From assembly GCA_045646865.1 (NCBI GenBank), contig JAZRLM010000016.1, forward strand, positions 1 to 5,380: a stretch of DNA of 5,380 nt. Direction: 5' to 3'. The translations under genes and the position numbers were made by a program. The notes beneath the pieces are model-generated. The model was not told the DNA's origin. It made no database searches and saw nothing but the letters and a program-made list of their open reading frames with translations. How positions within the stretch are numbered: the stretch's first letter is position 1; every line of letters begins with the position of its first letter. The stretch is from SIG440 sp045646865. Lineage in GTDB: Bacteria; Bacillota; Clostridia; Monoglobales; Monoglobaceae. Shown here piece by piece: positions 1 to 4,679 of the stretch.

Positions 1-110
1 TATGAATAATACCAAACCTCGTGCCCGCGAGAAACTAATTCCCGAACAACGCCCAAGGTGGGGTTAGTGTGTCCGTGTGCCGGAATACAAAAGAAAACTA
101 TTTTACTCAT
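1..110 (-). CDS. MGT/UGT-family glycosyltransferase, N-terminal part (runs off the window)
   Basis: Thirty-six codons are visible from ATG at 110 down to the window edge; the gene continues outside. The peptide opens MSKIVFFCIPAHGHTNPTLG and goes on with VVRELVSRGHEV. This is the first beta strand, GHxNPTL loop and first helix of the GT-B fold used by macrolide- and UDP-glycosyltransferases (MGT/UGT type). The family moves a sugar from a nucleotide donor onto small lipophilic acceptors such as macrolides, flavonoids or sterols; the acceptor cannot be told from this piece. An AGAGG about 9 nt before the ATG, lying within the end of the AbrB gene, supports the start. The gene begins 4 nt after the AbrB stop, so both are almost certainly co-transcribed. 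The family call is well supported by the motif; intactness and substrate are unknown. Confidence 0.8.
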   Translation of the reverse strand, partial: MSKIVFFCIPAHGHTNPTLGVVRELVSRGHEVWYYS

Positions 111-114
111 ATTT

Positions 115-324
115 CTATTCCTCTATTTCAGAAAAAACTTGTTTGATAGTATCTTGTTGTTTTGCTTTAGGAAGAATTGCTATCCCTCGCTGGGTGTCAC
201 CGAGAACCAAAATCTCATCTCCCGGTTGGAAATCAAACATCTCTCTTGCTTCTTTGGGAATAACAAACTGTCCCTTTTCGCCGATTTTGACCATCCATGC
301 ATATTTTCCATCATGTATATTCAT
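115..324 (-). CDS. AbrB/MazE/SpoVT-family DNA-binding regulator
   Basis: A 69-residue protein. Residues 10-45 form the swapped-hairpin AbrB domain, with the typical KIGEKGQFVIPKEAREMF stretch followed by QPGDEILVLGD. Such proteins bind DNA as dimers and act as transition-state regulators or as antitoxins. The reading frame is open further upstream to 369, but the ATG at 324 is preferred: it has a GGAGGAG ribosome binding site just upstream, and the longer form would run through the promoter. No toxin gene sits beside it, so a toxin-antitoxin role is not supported. The next gene is a glycosyltransferase 4 nt downstream, which the regulator probably controls together with itself. The last residues (about 52-69) are a short charged tail. 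The family is clear; the target is inferred from position. Confidence 0.92.
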   Translation of the reverse strand: MNIHDGKYAWMVKIGEKGQFVIPKEAREMFDFQPGDEILVLGDTQRGIAILPKAKQQDTIKQVFSEIEE

Positions 325-338
325 TTTTGCTCCTCCTC

Positions 339-365
339 GGTATGATTGGTATGAATAATCATACC
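339..365. promoter_or_regulatory. Probable autoregulatory operator of the AbrB gene
   Basis: A perfect inverted repeat GGTATGA-ATAA-TCATACC (348-365) overlaps the minus-strand -10 box. A further direct copy of the half site, GGTATGATT, lies at 339-347, immediately next to the ribosome binding site. Three half sites across the core promoter and leader suggest cooperative binding by the dimeric AbrB protein encoded just downstream. Which protein binds is inferred. Confidence 0.6.
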
Positions 366-386
366 ACAAATTTATATAATTGTCAA
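358..386 (-). promoter_or_regulatory. Sigma-A promoter of the AbrB-glycosyltransferase operon
   Basis: On the minus strand the -35 box is a perfect TTGACA (386-381) and the -10 box is TATGAT (363-358), with a 17 bp spacer. The predicted start is near 351, giving a leader of about 27 nt. It is the best-matching promoter in the window, as expected for a gene held down by its own repressor. Confidence 0.8.
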
Positions 387-406
387 TAGAACGAGAATTT
401 TTTCAG

Positions 407-437
407 GAAAAAGAAAAGATGTGGCCGTAGCCACATC
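407..437 (-). terminator. Second intrinsic terminator of the long minus-strand operon
   Basis: Perfect 8 bp stem, GATGTGGC paired with GCCACATC (418-425 and 430-437). On the minus strand the loop is TACG closed by C and G, which is a stable UNCG-type tetraloop. It is followed on the minus strand by TTTTCTTTTT (417-408). It lies about 20 bp upstream of the AbrB -35 box and would shield that promoter from read-through. Confidence 0.8.
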
Positions 438-465
438 ACCGGAACTTGGAAATGTAATTTTACAA

Positions 466-497
466 GATAAAAAACCTATCACTTCTCAGAGTGATAG
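466..497 (-). terminator. First intrinsic terminator after the SdpI-family gene
   Basis: Perfect 8 bp stem CTATCACT/AGTGATAG (476-483 and 490-497) with a 6-nt loop. On the minus strand it is followed by GG and a run of six T (474-469). It begins 16 nt after the SdpI-family stop codon and is the natural end of the operon. Confidence 0.82.
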
Positions 498-513
498 ACC
501 TTTACCTTTTTGG

Positions 514-1146
514 CTATTTTTTACTTTTATATAGCAAGTACGAATACACGGTCGGAATAATTACAATCGCAAAAATAATAATCATAAATAACGTTGTAAA
601 ATCCAATAGTCCGGCTATTGTCATTACGATACCACCGATAATCCAAAGCTTTCCTGCAAGTTTATGTGTCTTATCCCAATTCTCTTCATCATGCAATGTC
701 CAGGGCAGTTTGATACCAACAGTATAGTTTTGTTTGCATTTTGGAAGAATAAAGCCGAGAACTAAAATTATAATTCCTACAAAAACGGGCATAATGTTTT
801 CAACATTTACATTGTATCCCAATGCATTACCATAGATACAAGCTCCGCATATCAAAGAGCAAACAGGAACTATGCCTATAACAATAGAAATTATTTTATT
901 ATCAATATTTTTTCTTCTTGGATCGGCGCTAGTCGCAATGATACATATTAAATTTACAATAGTCAGTATTGCAGGAAGTCCGACAACAGCAAACATTTTA
1001 CTGCTGTAACCTGTAACATCGCCATTCCAACCAAAACTTGTCGCTACACTCTCCGGAAGTTTGTCCCATACAATAAATCCAAAAATCATCGGCAACAATG
1101 TAATTATAGAGGAAATAATTATTTTAAATTTGTTGTGTTTTATCAT
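514..1146 (-). CDS. SdpI-family (DUF1648 + SdpI) integral membrane protein
   Basis: A 210-residue membrane protein with about six hydrophobic segments (roughly 9-27, 52-71, 85-106, 117-136, 166-182 and 185-204). Between segments 1 and 2 the LPESVATSFGWNGDVTGYSSK region (30-50, a little over 20 residues) is the DUF1648 signature. After segment 4, QNYTVGIKLPWTL, then ENW and KTHKLAG (139-165), form the SdpI-domain signature. In Bacillus subtilis SdpI gives immunity to the SdpC killing toxin and signals to the repressor SdpR; most homologues elsewhere have no proven role. No sdpR-like or toxin gene is present in the window, so an immunity function is only a family-level possibility. An AGGAG about 9 nt before ATG 1146 supports the start. 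It follows the nucleotidyltransferase gene by 42 nt and is the last gene before two terminators. Confidence 0.92.
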   Translation of the reverse strand: MIKHNKFKIIISSIITLLPMIFGFIVWDKLPESVATSFGWNGDVTGYSSKMFAVVGLPAILTIVNLICIIATSADPRRKNIDNKIISIVIGIVPVCSLICGACIYGNALGYNVNVENIMPVFVGIIILVLGFILPKCKQNYTVGIKLPWTLHDEENWDKTHKLAGKLWIIGGIVMTIAGLLDFTTLFMIIIFAIVIIPTVYSYLLYKSKK

Positions 1147-1188
1147 ATAACCACACTCCTATGTCAAATCCAAGTTTATTTGTATATT

Positions 1189-1848
1189 CTATTTTGTTTT
1201 TTCAATCCATTTCTTAGACCAGTTAAATAAGTTTTCGGACATTGTATCAAAATTGGCCGCTCCGCCGTTTTTCAAGTTTAAAAATGTTTCAACAATAACT
1301 CGTTCATCAGAGGAAACAATTTCCAGCAAATCTTTCTGATGGCTGATATATTTCCCTGTCTGCTTAAAAACAATAGCCTGCACCACAAAAGATGCGGATT
1401 TATATAAACCTCTTAATATTTCTTCACTTTTTTCATACAGCATATTGTGAACACAGCCATGATAGATATTGCATACGCCTATTTTTATTGCTCGGGTAAC
1501 GGCAGTATCATCAATCAATGGCAAGAGTTCATCAAGGCTTCCTTTTATCGACTTTGTGTCGTAATAAAACTGAAAAAGGTCAGATGGCTCCCAATTTAAA
1601 ATTTCATTTTTTCCTGAAAGGAAACCGCAAATCAGTTCCCCGTGCGGTAAGGTATCTAACATCGTGTTATAGGTCGCAACATCTGAGGAAGACAATTCAT
1701 CAAGTATGACAACCATATCAATATCGCTGTTTTCTGTTGCTTCGCCACGTGCGCAACTGCCCTGCAGACCAACAAACCATACACGGTCGCCGAAATATTC
1801 ATTTAAGGCTTTCAAAAACATATTTGTCCAAGCAGTAATTTCTATCAT
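1189..1848 (-). CDS. Nucleotidyltransferase-domain protein
   Basis: A 219-residue protein with an N-terminal NTP_transf_2 (polymerase beta-like) domain. The core motif is GLQGSCARGEATENSDIDMV (27-46): Gly30-Ser31 hold the nucleotide phosphates and Asp42/Asp44 (DxD) bind metal. A third carboxylate could be Glu71 (GELICG). The rest is mostly helical, as in antibiotic nucleotidyltransferases and minimal NTase proteins with a helical C-terminal partner. Substrate is unknown: aminoglycoside-type adenylation, protein AMPylation or tRNA-directed activity all occur in this superfamily. The key residues are intact, so it may be active. ATG 1848 is preceded by a GAGGAAA ribosome binding site lying in the last codons of the ArsC remnant, whose stop is only 2 nt away, so translation was once probably coupled to arsC. 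No toxin-antitoxin partner is visible. Confidence 0.88.
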   Translation of the reverse strand: MIEITAWTNMFLKALNEYFGDRVWFVGLQGSCARGEATENSDIDMVVILDELSSSDVATYNTMLDTLPHGELICGFLSGKNEILNWEPSDLFQFYYDTKSIKGSLDELLPLIDDTAVTRAIKIGVCNIYHGCVHNMLYEKSEEILRGLYKSASFVVQAIVFKQTGKYISHQKDLLEIVSSDERVIVETFLNLKNGGAANFDTMSENLFNWSKKWIEKTK

Positions 1849-1850
1849 TT

Positions 1851-2027
1851 CTATTTCCTCATTAAATCCAAAACTTTCTCTTTGATTAAATTCGCTGTTT
1901 TTATAAACTCTTCGTCGCTTTTTCCTGTAGGATCATCAAGTCCCCAATCCGAGTGATCTTTGCAAGGAATGTTAGGACAGCTAACATTACATCCCATTGT
2001 GATAACAATATCAGGAGCAGGAATGTC
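1851..2027 (-). pseudogene. arsC: Arsenate reductase (thioredoxin/LMW-PTP type), C-terminal remnant
   Basis: Fifty-eight codons in one frame, beginning DIPAPDIVITMGCNVSCP and ending at TAG 1851. The GCNVSCPNIPC cysteines, the HSDWGLDDPTGKSDEEF region and the amphipathic C-terminal helix match the last part of the thioredoxin-coupled ArsC family, which reduces arsenate to arsenite. The first part is missing, including the P-loop CX5R with the nucleophilic cysteine, so it cannot be active. There is no start codon or ribosome binding site in this frame; the sequence upstream belongs to a DUF5714 gene in another frame. Usual length is about 130-140 residues, so more than half is gone. The remnant still touches the next gene (2 nt gap), which shows the old operon order. 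The symbol is assigned by family, not by orthology. Confidence 0.82.
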
Positions 2028-2142
2028 CGTTTACGCATCTTGTTTTGCTGGTTTCTTTCTTATGACAAATCACACATTCCATCATTGTGTCTGCATCTAA
2101 ATATTCAAGCGGTGCTTTGCAAATTAAACATTCTTCGTTCAT
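2011..2142 (-). pseudogene. DUF5714 zinc-ribbon protein, N-terminal remnant
   Basis: ATG 2142 has a GAGGG ribosome binding site 17 nt after the acetyltransferase stop. The 43-codon frame reads MNEECLICKAPLEYLDADTM, followed by MECVICHKKE and TSKTRCVNGH, and then ends at TGA 2011. The two CxxC pairs (Cys5/Cys8 and Cys23/Cys26) and the RCVNGH motif match the start of DUF5714 proteins as I remember them; that family is much longer and often lies near metal or arsenic genes. After the GH codons the sequence becomes arsenate reductase in a different frame, so the native part ends at about 2022-2027 and the last few residues are junk. Its function is unknown even in intact form. The short peptide may still be translated because the start signals are intact. 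Confidence 0.72.
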
Positions 2143-2159
2143 TTTTATCCCTCTTAATT

Positions 2160-2639
2160 TCACTCTCTAGCAAGTTTGTCCAAAGTTTCTCCGGCAATGC
2201 GATAGGTAGTCCACTCATCCATAGGCTCTGCACCCAAGGACAGATAAAAATCAATGCTTGGTTTGTTCCAGTCAAGGCACCACCATTCAAGCCTTCCGCA
2301 ACCTCTTTCTTTTGCAATTTGAGCAAGCTTTTTAAGAAGTCCTTTGCCGTACCCTTTACCACGATATTCAGGCTTTACAAACAAATCCTCTAAGTATATT
2401 CCAGCGCGACCGAGGAATGTAGAAAAATTATGGAAAAAGAGTGCAAATCCGACCTCGATGCCGTCTTCTAAAGCAAAAATAACCTCGGCTTTTTTCTTTT
2501 CAAAAATCCATTCACGAAGCAGTTCTTCTGTGGCTACTACGTCATCAAGCATATTTTCATATTTAGCCAATTCTCTGATAAATTCCAATATCAATGCACT
2601 ATCAGTTTCTGTTGCATATCTAAAGTTTAAATTTTCCAT
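2160..2639 (-). CDS. GNAT-family N-acetyltransferase (diamine acetyltransferase-like)
   Basis: A 159-residue single-domain GNAT enzyme, full length for the family. Motif A, the acetyl-CoA pyrophosphate loop, is YRGKGYGKGLL (92-102), preceded by the beta strand YLEDLFVKPE (82-91). Motif B includes LDWNKPSIDFYLSLGA (122-137), with Tyr132 as the likely general acid seen in spermidine/spermine acetyltransferases. The overall pattern (AKYENM near 25, LEDLFV, CLDWN, FYLSLGA) is that of the SSAT/thialysine acetyltransferase branch, so a small amine or polyamine is a reasonable but unproven substrate. A GAGG 7 nt before ATG 2639 supports the start. The gene begins 28 nt after the PAS gene and is followed 17 nt later by the broken DUF5714 gene, consistent with one operon. 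Confidence 0.9.
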   Translation of the reverse strand: MENLNFRYATETDSALILEFIRELAKYENMLDDVVATEELLREWIFEKKKAEVIFALEDGIEVGFALFFHNFSTFLGRAGIYLEDLFVKPEYRGKGYGKGLLKKLAQIAKERGCGRLEWWCLDWNKPSIDFYLSLGAEPMDEWTTYRIAGETLDKLARE

Positions 2640-2667
2640 AACACAACCTCATCAAATTATCGTTTTA

Positions 2668-3030
2668 TTATTTTACTGGCTGATAAAGCCCAACCGTTTC
2701 TTTGTTTCTGTACTCGTGCTTTTCGTAATAGCCGATTAGTGTGCCGTCATCATCACGAAGTGCGACCATATAAACATCTTTGTTTTCCTCGTCATTGCGA
2801 TAGGTGTATATGATGTTATTTCCCTTACTTTCGCGAAACCAAACAAGTACCTTTTCTATCATTTCATTGGCTTTTGGCGGATGGCAGTCTTTTATGCTTT
2901 TACCTGTCAAGTCCTTGTGATAACGCTCTATCGCAGAGGGATTCATATATACGATTATATCGTCTATATCGCAAACAACCACAGGTGATGTGTCTTGGTC
3001 TAATATGCTTTTAAATAGTTTATTTATCAT
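2668..3030 (-). CDS. PAS-domain protein (DUF438 C-terminal type)
   Basis: A 120-residue protein that is nearly all one PAS domain: LDQDTSPVVVCDIDDIIVYM (10-29), NPSAIERYHKDLTGKSIKDC (30-49), CHPPK (49-53) and the closing strands MVALRDDDGTLIGYYEKHEY (88-107). The CHPPK motif in the helical part is typical of the PAS domain at the end of DUF438 proteins. PAS domains bind small ligands or cofactors such as haem or flavin, or mediate protein contacts; no output domain is present. The frame is open upstream to 3150, but ATG 3030 is chosen because the longer form would overlap the Crp gene by about 120 nt, while 3030 has GGAG at a suitable distance. It starts 1 nt after the crp-like stop (TGATATG), so translation is probably coupled and the protein may work as an accessory sensor of that regulator. 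Confidence 0.87.
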   Translation of the reverse strand: MINKLFKSILDQDTSPVVVCDIDDIIVYMNPSAIERYHKDLTGKSIKDCHPPKANEMIEKVLVWFRESKGNNIIYTYRNDEENKDVYMVALRDDDGTLIGYYEKHEYRNKETVGLYQPVK

Positions 3031-3031
3031 A

Positions 3032-3703
3032 TCAGTTCTCCGTTTCAAATAAAACAAATTGATTTTTCTCAAACTCCAGAAGTCCTTCATCACGCATCTT
3101 GCACAACTCGTTCGACATGGCACTTCTGTCAACCGACAAAAAGTCTGCAAGTTGTTGGCGGTTAAAAGGGATTGTGAATTTAGAACTGTTTTGTTTTTTC
3201 GCCTCTTCAGACAAATATGAAATCAGTTTTGCCCTTATCGTACGCCTTGACATATGACCGAGCTTTTGCACAAGATTTCTGTTTTTCTCAGAAATTGCAA
3301 AAAACATATTCCTAACTACCATAGAATGAAATCGGCAGGCAGTAGAACAGGTGGTTAAAATCCGTTTCACATCAAAAAATATTACCTTGCTGTCTTCCAC
3401 CGCAACAACATCATTTAGCATAGCACCGCTTTGGGGGCTGGCATACGCCTCGCCAAACATTTCTCCGACGGAAATCTGACCCAATATACTGCGGTTACCC
3501 CAGTAATCATCTTTTTGTATGTGGAGATTTCCCTCTGCTAGAATCATAATATCAGAGATGTGTTCCCCTTGTCTTAAAACATACTCACCCTTTTGGTATT
3601 CTAAAATCCTTGCGCCAAGGCAGGAAAGCAGTGAGTCAATTTCATCTTCACCTACGCCTGCGAACAATCGGGTGCGTTTTAATATCGGAATAAATTTTTT
3701 CAT
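3032..3703 (-). CDS. Crp/Fnr-family transcriptional regulator (HcpR-like)
   Basis: A 223-residue regulator of normal family length. Residues about 14-115 form the cyclic-nucleotide-binding-type beta roll (KGEYVLRQGEHISDIMILAE, GQISVGEMFGE). The phosphate cassette lacks the Arg that holds cAMP, so another ligand is likely. A long dimer helix (about 118-150) follows, then an HTH_Crp domain with RQQLADFLSVDRSAMSNEL (182-200). There is no N-terminal FNR Fe-S cysteine cluster. ATG 3703 is chosen over the longer frame to 3775 because it has an AGAGG site and the extension would cover the promoter. It is divergent from a ferredoxin-like Fe-S gene, an arrangement known for HcpR-type regulators of nitrosative stress genes in anaerobes. 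The HcpR assignment is inference from context; the Crp/Fnr assignment is firm. It heads the minus-strand operon. Confidence 0.93.
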   Translation of the reverse strand: MKKFIPILKRTRLFAGVGEDEIDSLLSCLGARILEYQKGEYVLRQGEHISDIMILAEGNLHIQKDDYWGNRSILGQISVGEMFGEAYASPQSGAMLNDVVAVEDSKVIFFDVKRILTTCSTACRFHSMVVRNMFFAISEKNRNLVQKLGHMSRRTIRAKLISYLSEEAKKQNSSKFTIPFNRQQLADFLSVDRSAMSNELCKMRDEGLLEFEKNQFVLFETEN

Positions 3704-3717
3704 TAAATTCACCTCTC

Positions 3718-3731
3718 GTTGTAAATACAAC
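3718..3731. promoter_or_regulatory. Candidate binding site of the Crp/Fnr-type regulator
   Basis: A perfect inverted repeat GTTGTA-AA-TACAAC. Its centre (3724.5) is about 41.5 bp upstream of the predicted start of the Fe-S gene, the classical class II activator position. It is also 9-22 bp downstream of the predicted start of the crp-like gene, a repressing position. The half sites sit 2 bp closer than in a canonical FNR box (TTG-N6-CAA rather than TTG-N8-CAA), so recognition by this protein is inferred. Confidence 0.6.
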
Positions 3732-3759
3732 AGACTTGTTACAATTATTATACTATAAT
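3731..3759 (+). promoter_or_regulatory. Activator-dependent promoter of the Fe-S protein gene
   Basis: A perfect -10 box TATAAT (3754-3759) stands alone: the hexamer 17 bp upstream (3731-3736, CAGACT) is a poor -35 box. With the palindrome ending exactly at the -35 edge, this reads as an activator-dependent promoter. The predicted start is near 3766, with a leader of about 24 nt that carries a strong AAGGAGGT ribosome binding site (3774-3781). Confidence 0.55.
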
Positions 3760-3775
3760 GTGAATAGAAAATCAA
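3747..3775 (-). promoter_or_regulatory. Promoter of the Crp/Fnr-PAS-GNAT operon
   Basis: On the minus strand the -35 box is TTGATT (3775-3770) and the -10 box is TATAAT (3752-3747), with a 17 bp spacer. The predicted start is near 3740. It overlaps the opposing Fe-S promoter completely, and its -35 box lies beside the Fe-S gene's ribosome binding site. A second small palindrome, TTGTAACAA (3744-3736), covers the predicted start. Confidence 0.65.
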
Positions 3776-3789
3776 GGAGGTAACCTTTT

Positions 3790-4488
3790 ATGATAAGAAA
3801 AATTATAAAAATTGATGAAGAAAAATGTAACGGATGTGGATTATGTGCTAAAGCCTGCCACGAAGGTGCAATTGAAATGATAAATGGAAAGGCAAAGCTT
3901 AACCGCGAGGATTATTGCGACGGTCTTGGTGATTGTCTGCCTGCTTGCCCTACGGGTGCAATTACCTTTGAAGAAAGAGAGGCCCCTGCCTACGATGAAG
4001 AGGCTGTTAAAAAGGCAAAGGAGCAAAAGGCATCAGCGCTGCTCCCTTGCGGTTGTCCTGGAACAAATTCAAAGGCAATAAAGAGAGAAATCTGCGATAT
4101 AAATGCGCCACTTGCACCTGCAACAAGTCAGCTCACGCAGTGGCCTGTTCAGATTAAGCTTGTCCCTGTGAATGCACCATACTTTGACGAAGCAAATCTT
4201 TTGGTGGCTGCCGATTGTACAGCTTATGCTTATGGAAACTTTCACAATGAATTTATCCGCAAGCATATAACCCTTATTGGATGCCCGAAACTTGACGAAG
4301 GCGATTACACAGAAAAGCTTACCGCTATTATAGCAAACAACAATATAAAAAGTGTAACCGTTGTTCGCATGGAGGTTCCCTGTTGCGGAGGCATTGAAAA
4401 TGCAGTTAAAAATGCCCTTCAGGCAAGCGGAAAATTTATTCCGTGGCGAGTTGTAACCATTTCAACAGACGGAAATATACTTTATTAA
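3790..4488 (+). CDS. 4Fe-4S ferredoxin-type protein with cysteine-rich C-terminal domain
   Basis: A 232-residue cytoplasmic Fe-S protein. Residues 1-60 are a double-cluster ferredoxin domain. The first motif is complete (CNGCGLCAKAC: Cys13, 16, 19, 23). The second is CDGLGDCLPACP (Cys43, 49, 53), with Leu46 where a fourth ligand is usual. The C-terminal domain (about 80-232) keeps further cysteine motifs: PCGCPG (87-91), DCTAYAYG (142-149), GCPKLDEGDY (164-173) and VPCCGG (196-201). This two-part build belongs to a conserved anaerobe family of unknown exact function, often beside Crp/Fnr regulators and hydroxylamine reductase (hcp). An electron-transfer role in oxidative or nitrosative stress is inferred. 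ATG 3790 follows AAGGAGGT with a 9-nt spacer. No hcp follows; a degraded mobile region does. Confidence 0.9.
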   Translation: MIRKIIKIDEEKCNGCGLCAKACHEGAIEMINGKAKLNREDYCDGLGDCLPACPTGAITFEEREAPAYDEEAVKKAKEQKASALLPCGCPGTNSKAIKREICDINAPLAPATSQLTQWPVQIKLVPVNAPYFDEANLLVAADCTAYAYGNFHNEFIRKHITLIGCPKLDEGDYTEKLTAIIANNNIKSVTVVRMEVPCCGGIENAVKNALQASGKFIPWRVVTISTDGNILY

Positions 4489-4517
4489 AAGGAAATTATA
4501 AATTCATCTGCCTAAAT

Positions 4518-4559
4518 CCTCTTCTAACATTTTTCTAGCAGAAATGGTTAGAAAAGAGG
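4518..4559. repeat. Large imperfect inverted repeat (hairpin)
   Basis: CCTCTT-CTAAC (4518-4528) pairs with GTTAG-AA-AAGAGG (4547-4559) as 11 base pairs with a 2-nt bulge. The interior ATTT/AAAT can extend the stem with a second TT bulge. It starts 30 nt after the Fe-S stop. No T run follows on either strand, so it is not a typical intrinsic terminator. Confidence 0.6.
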
Positions 4560-4594
4560 GTAAAAGTGGCTATACTAGAAATTCGAGCGCAGTA

Positions 4595-4635
4595 AAGGCT
4601 TTGAAGGTTTTTAACCCCTCAAAGCCTTGATTTTA
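4595..4635 (+). terminator. Hairpin downstream of the Fe-S gene, possible terminator
   Basis: A perfect 10 bp stem AAGGCTTTGA/TCAAAGCCTT (4595-4604 and 4619-4628). It is followed on the plus strand by GATTTT and, after a short gap, TTTTT. The U tract is interrupted, so it would be a moderate terminator. It lies over 100 nt from the stop codon and could instead be a mobile-element end structure. Confidence 0.4.
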
Positions 4636-4643
4636 CACAGTTT

Positions 4644-4679
4644 TTATCGTTATTTATCTTCTCTTATCTTTCGCTTATT
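4644..4679. repeat. Helically phased TTATC repeats
   Basis: TTATC occurs at 4644, 4654 and 4664, exactly 10 bp apart, with a degenerate fourth copy TTATT at 4675. Same-face repeats beside a recombinase remnant resemble arm-type binding sites for an integrase or accessory protein. AT-rich chance repetition is possible. Confidence 0.4.

Noticed and set aside
1..13. Resemblance of the first bases (TATGAATAATACC) to the AbrB operator
   Set aside because: One half is incomplete and the bases encode codons of the glycosyltransferase, so the similarity is likely chance.
115..324. AbrB protein as an antitoxin
   Set aside because: No toxin-like gene is adjacent; the partner is a glycosyltransferase.
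1162..1167. TTGACA on the minus strand just upstream of the SdpI-family gene
   Set aside because: At normal spacing the -10 box would fall at the start codon, so it cannot drive this gene; probably chance.
2105..2362. Minus-strand frame within the acetyltransferase gene
   Set aside because: It overlaps the GNAT gene in another frame, and the GNAT frame has a clear family motif.
1953..2393. Long plus-strand open frame (146 codons)
   Set aside because: It lies opposite the acetyltransferase and the DUF5714/ArsC scar, has no ribosome binding site and its product shows no family pattern. It is an antisense shadow.
3704..3775. Longer start for the Crp/Fnr gene at 3775
   Set aside because: The extra 24 residues do not resemble the family, the extension covers the promoter and palindrome, and ATG 3703 has a good AGAGG site.
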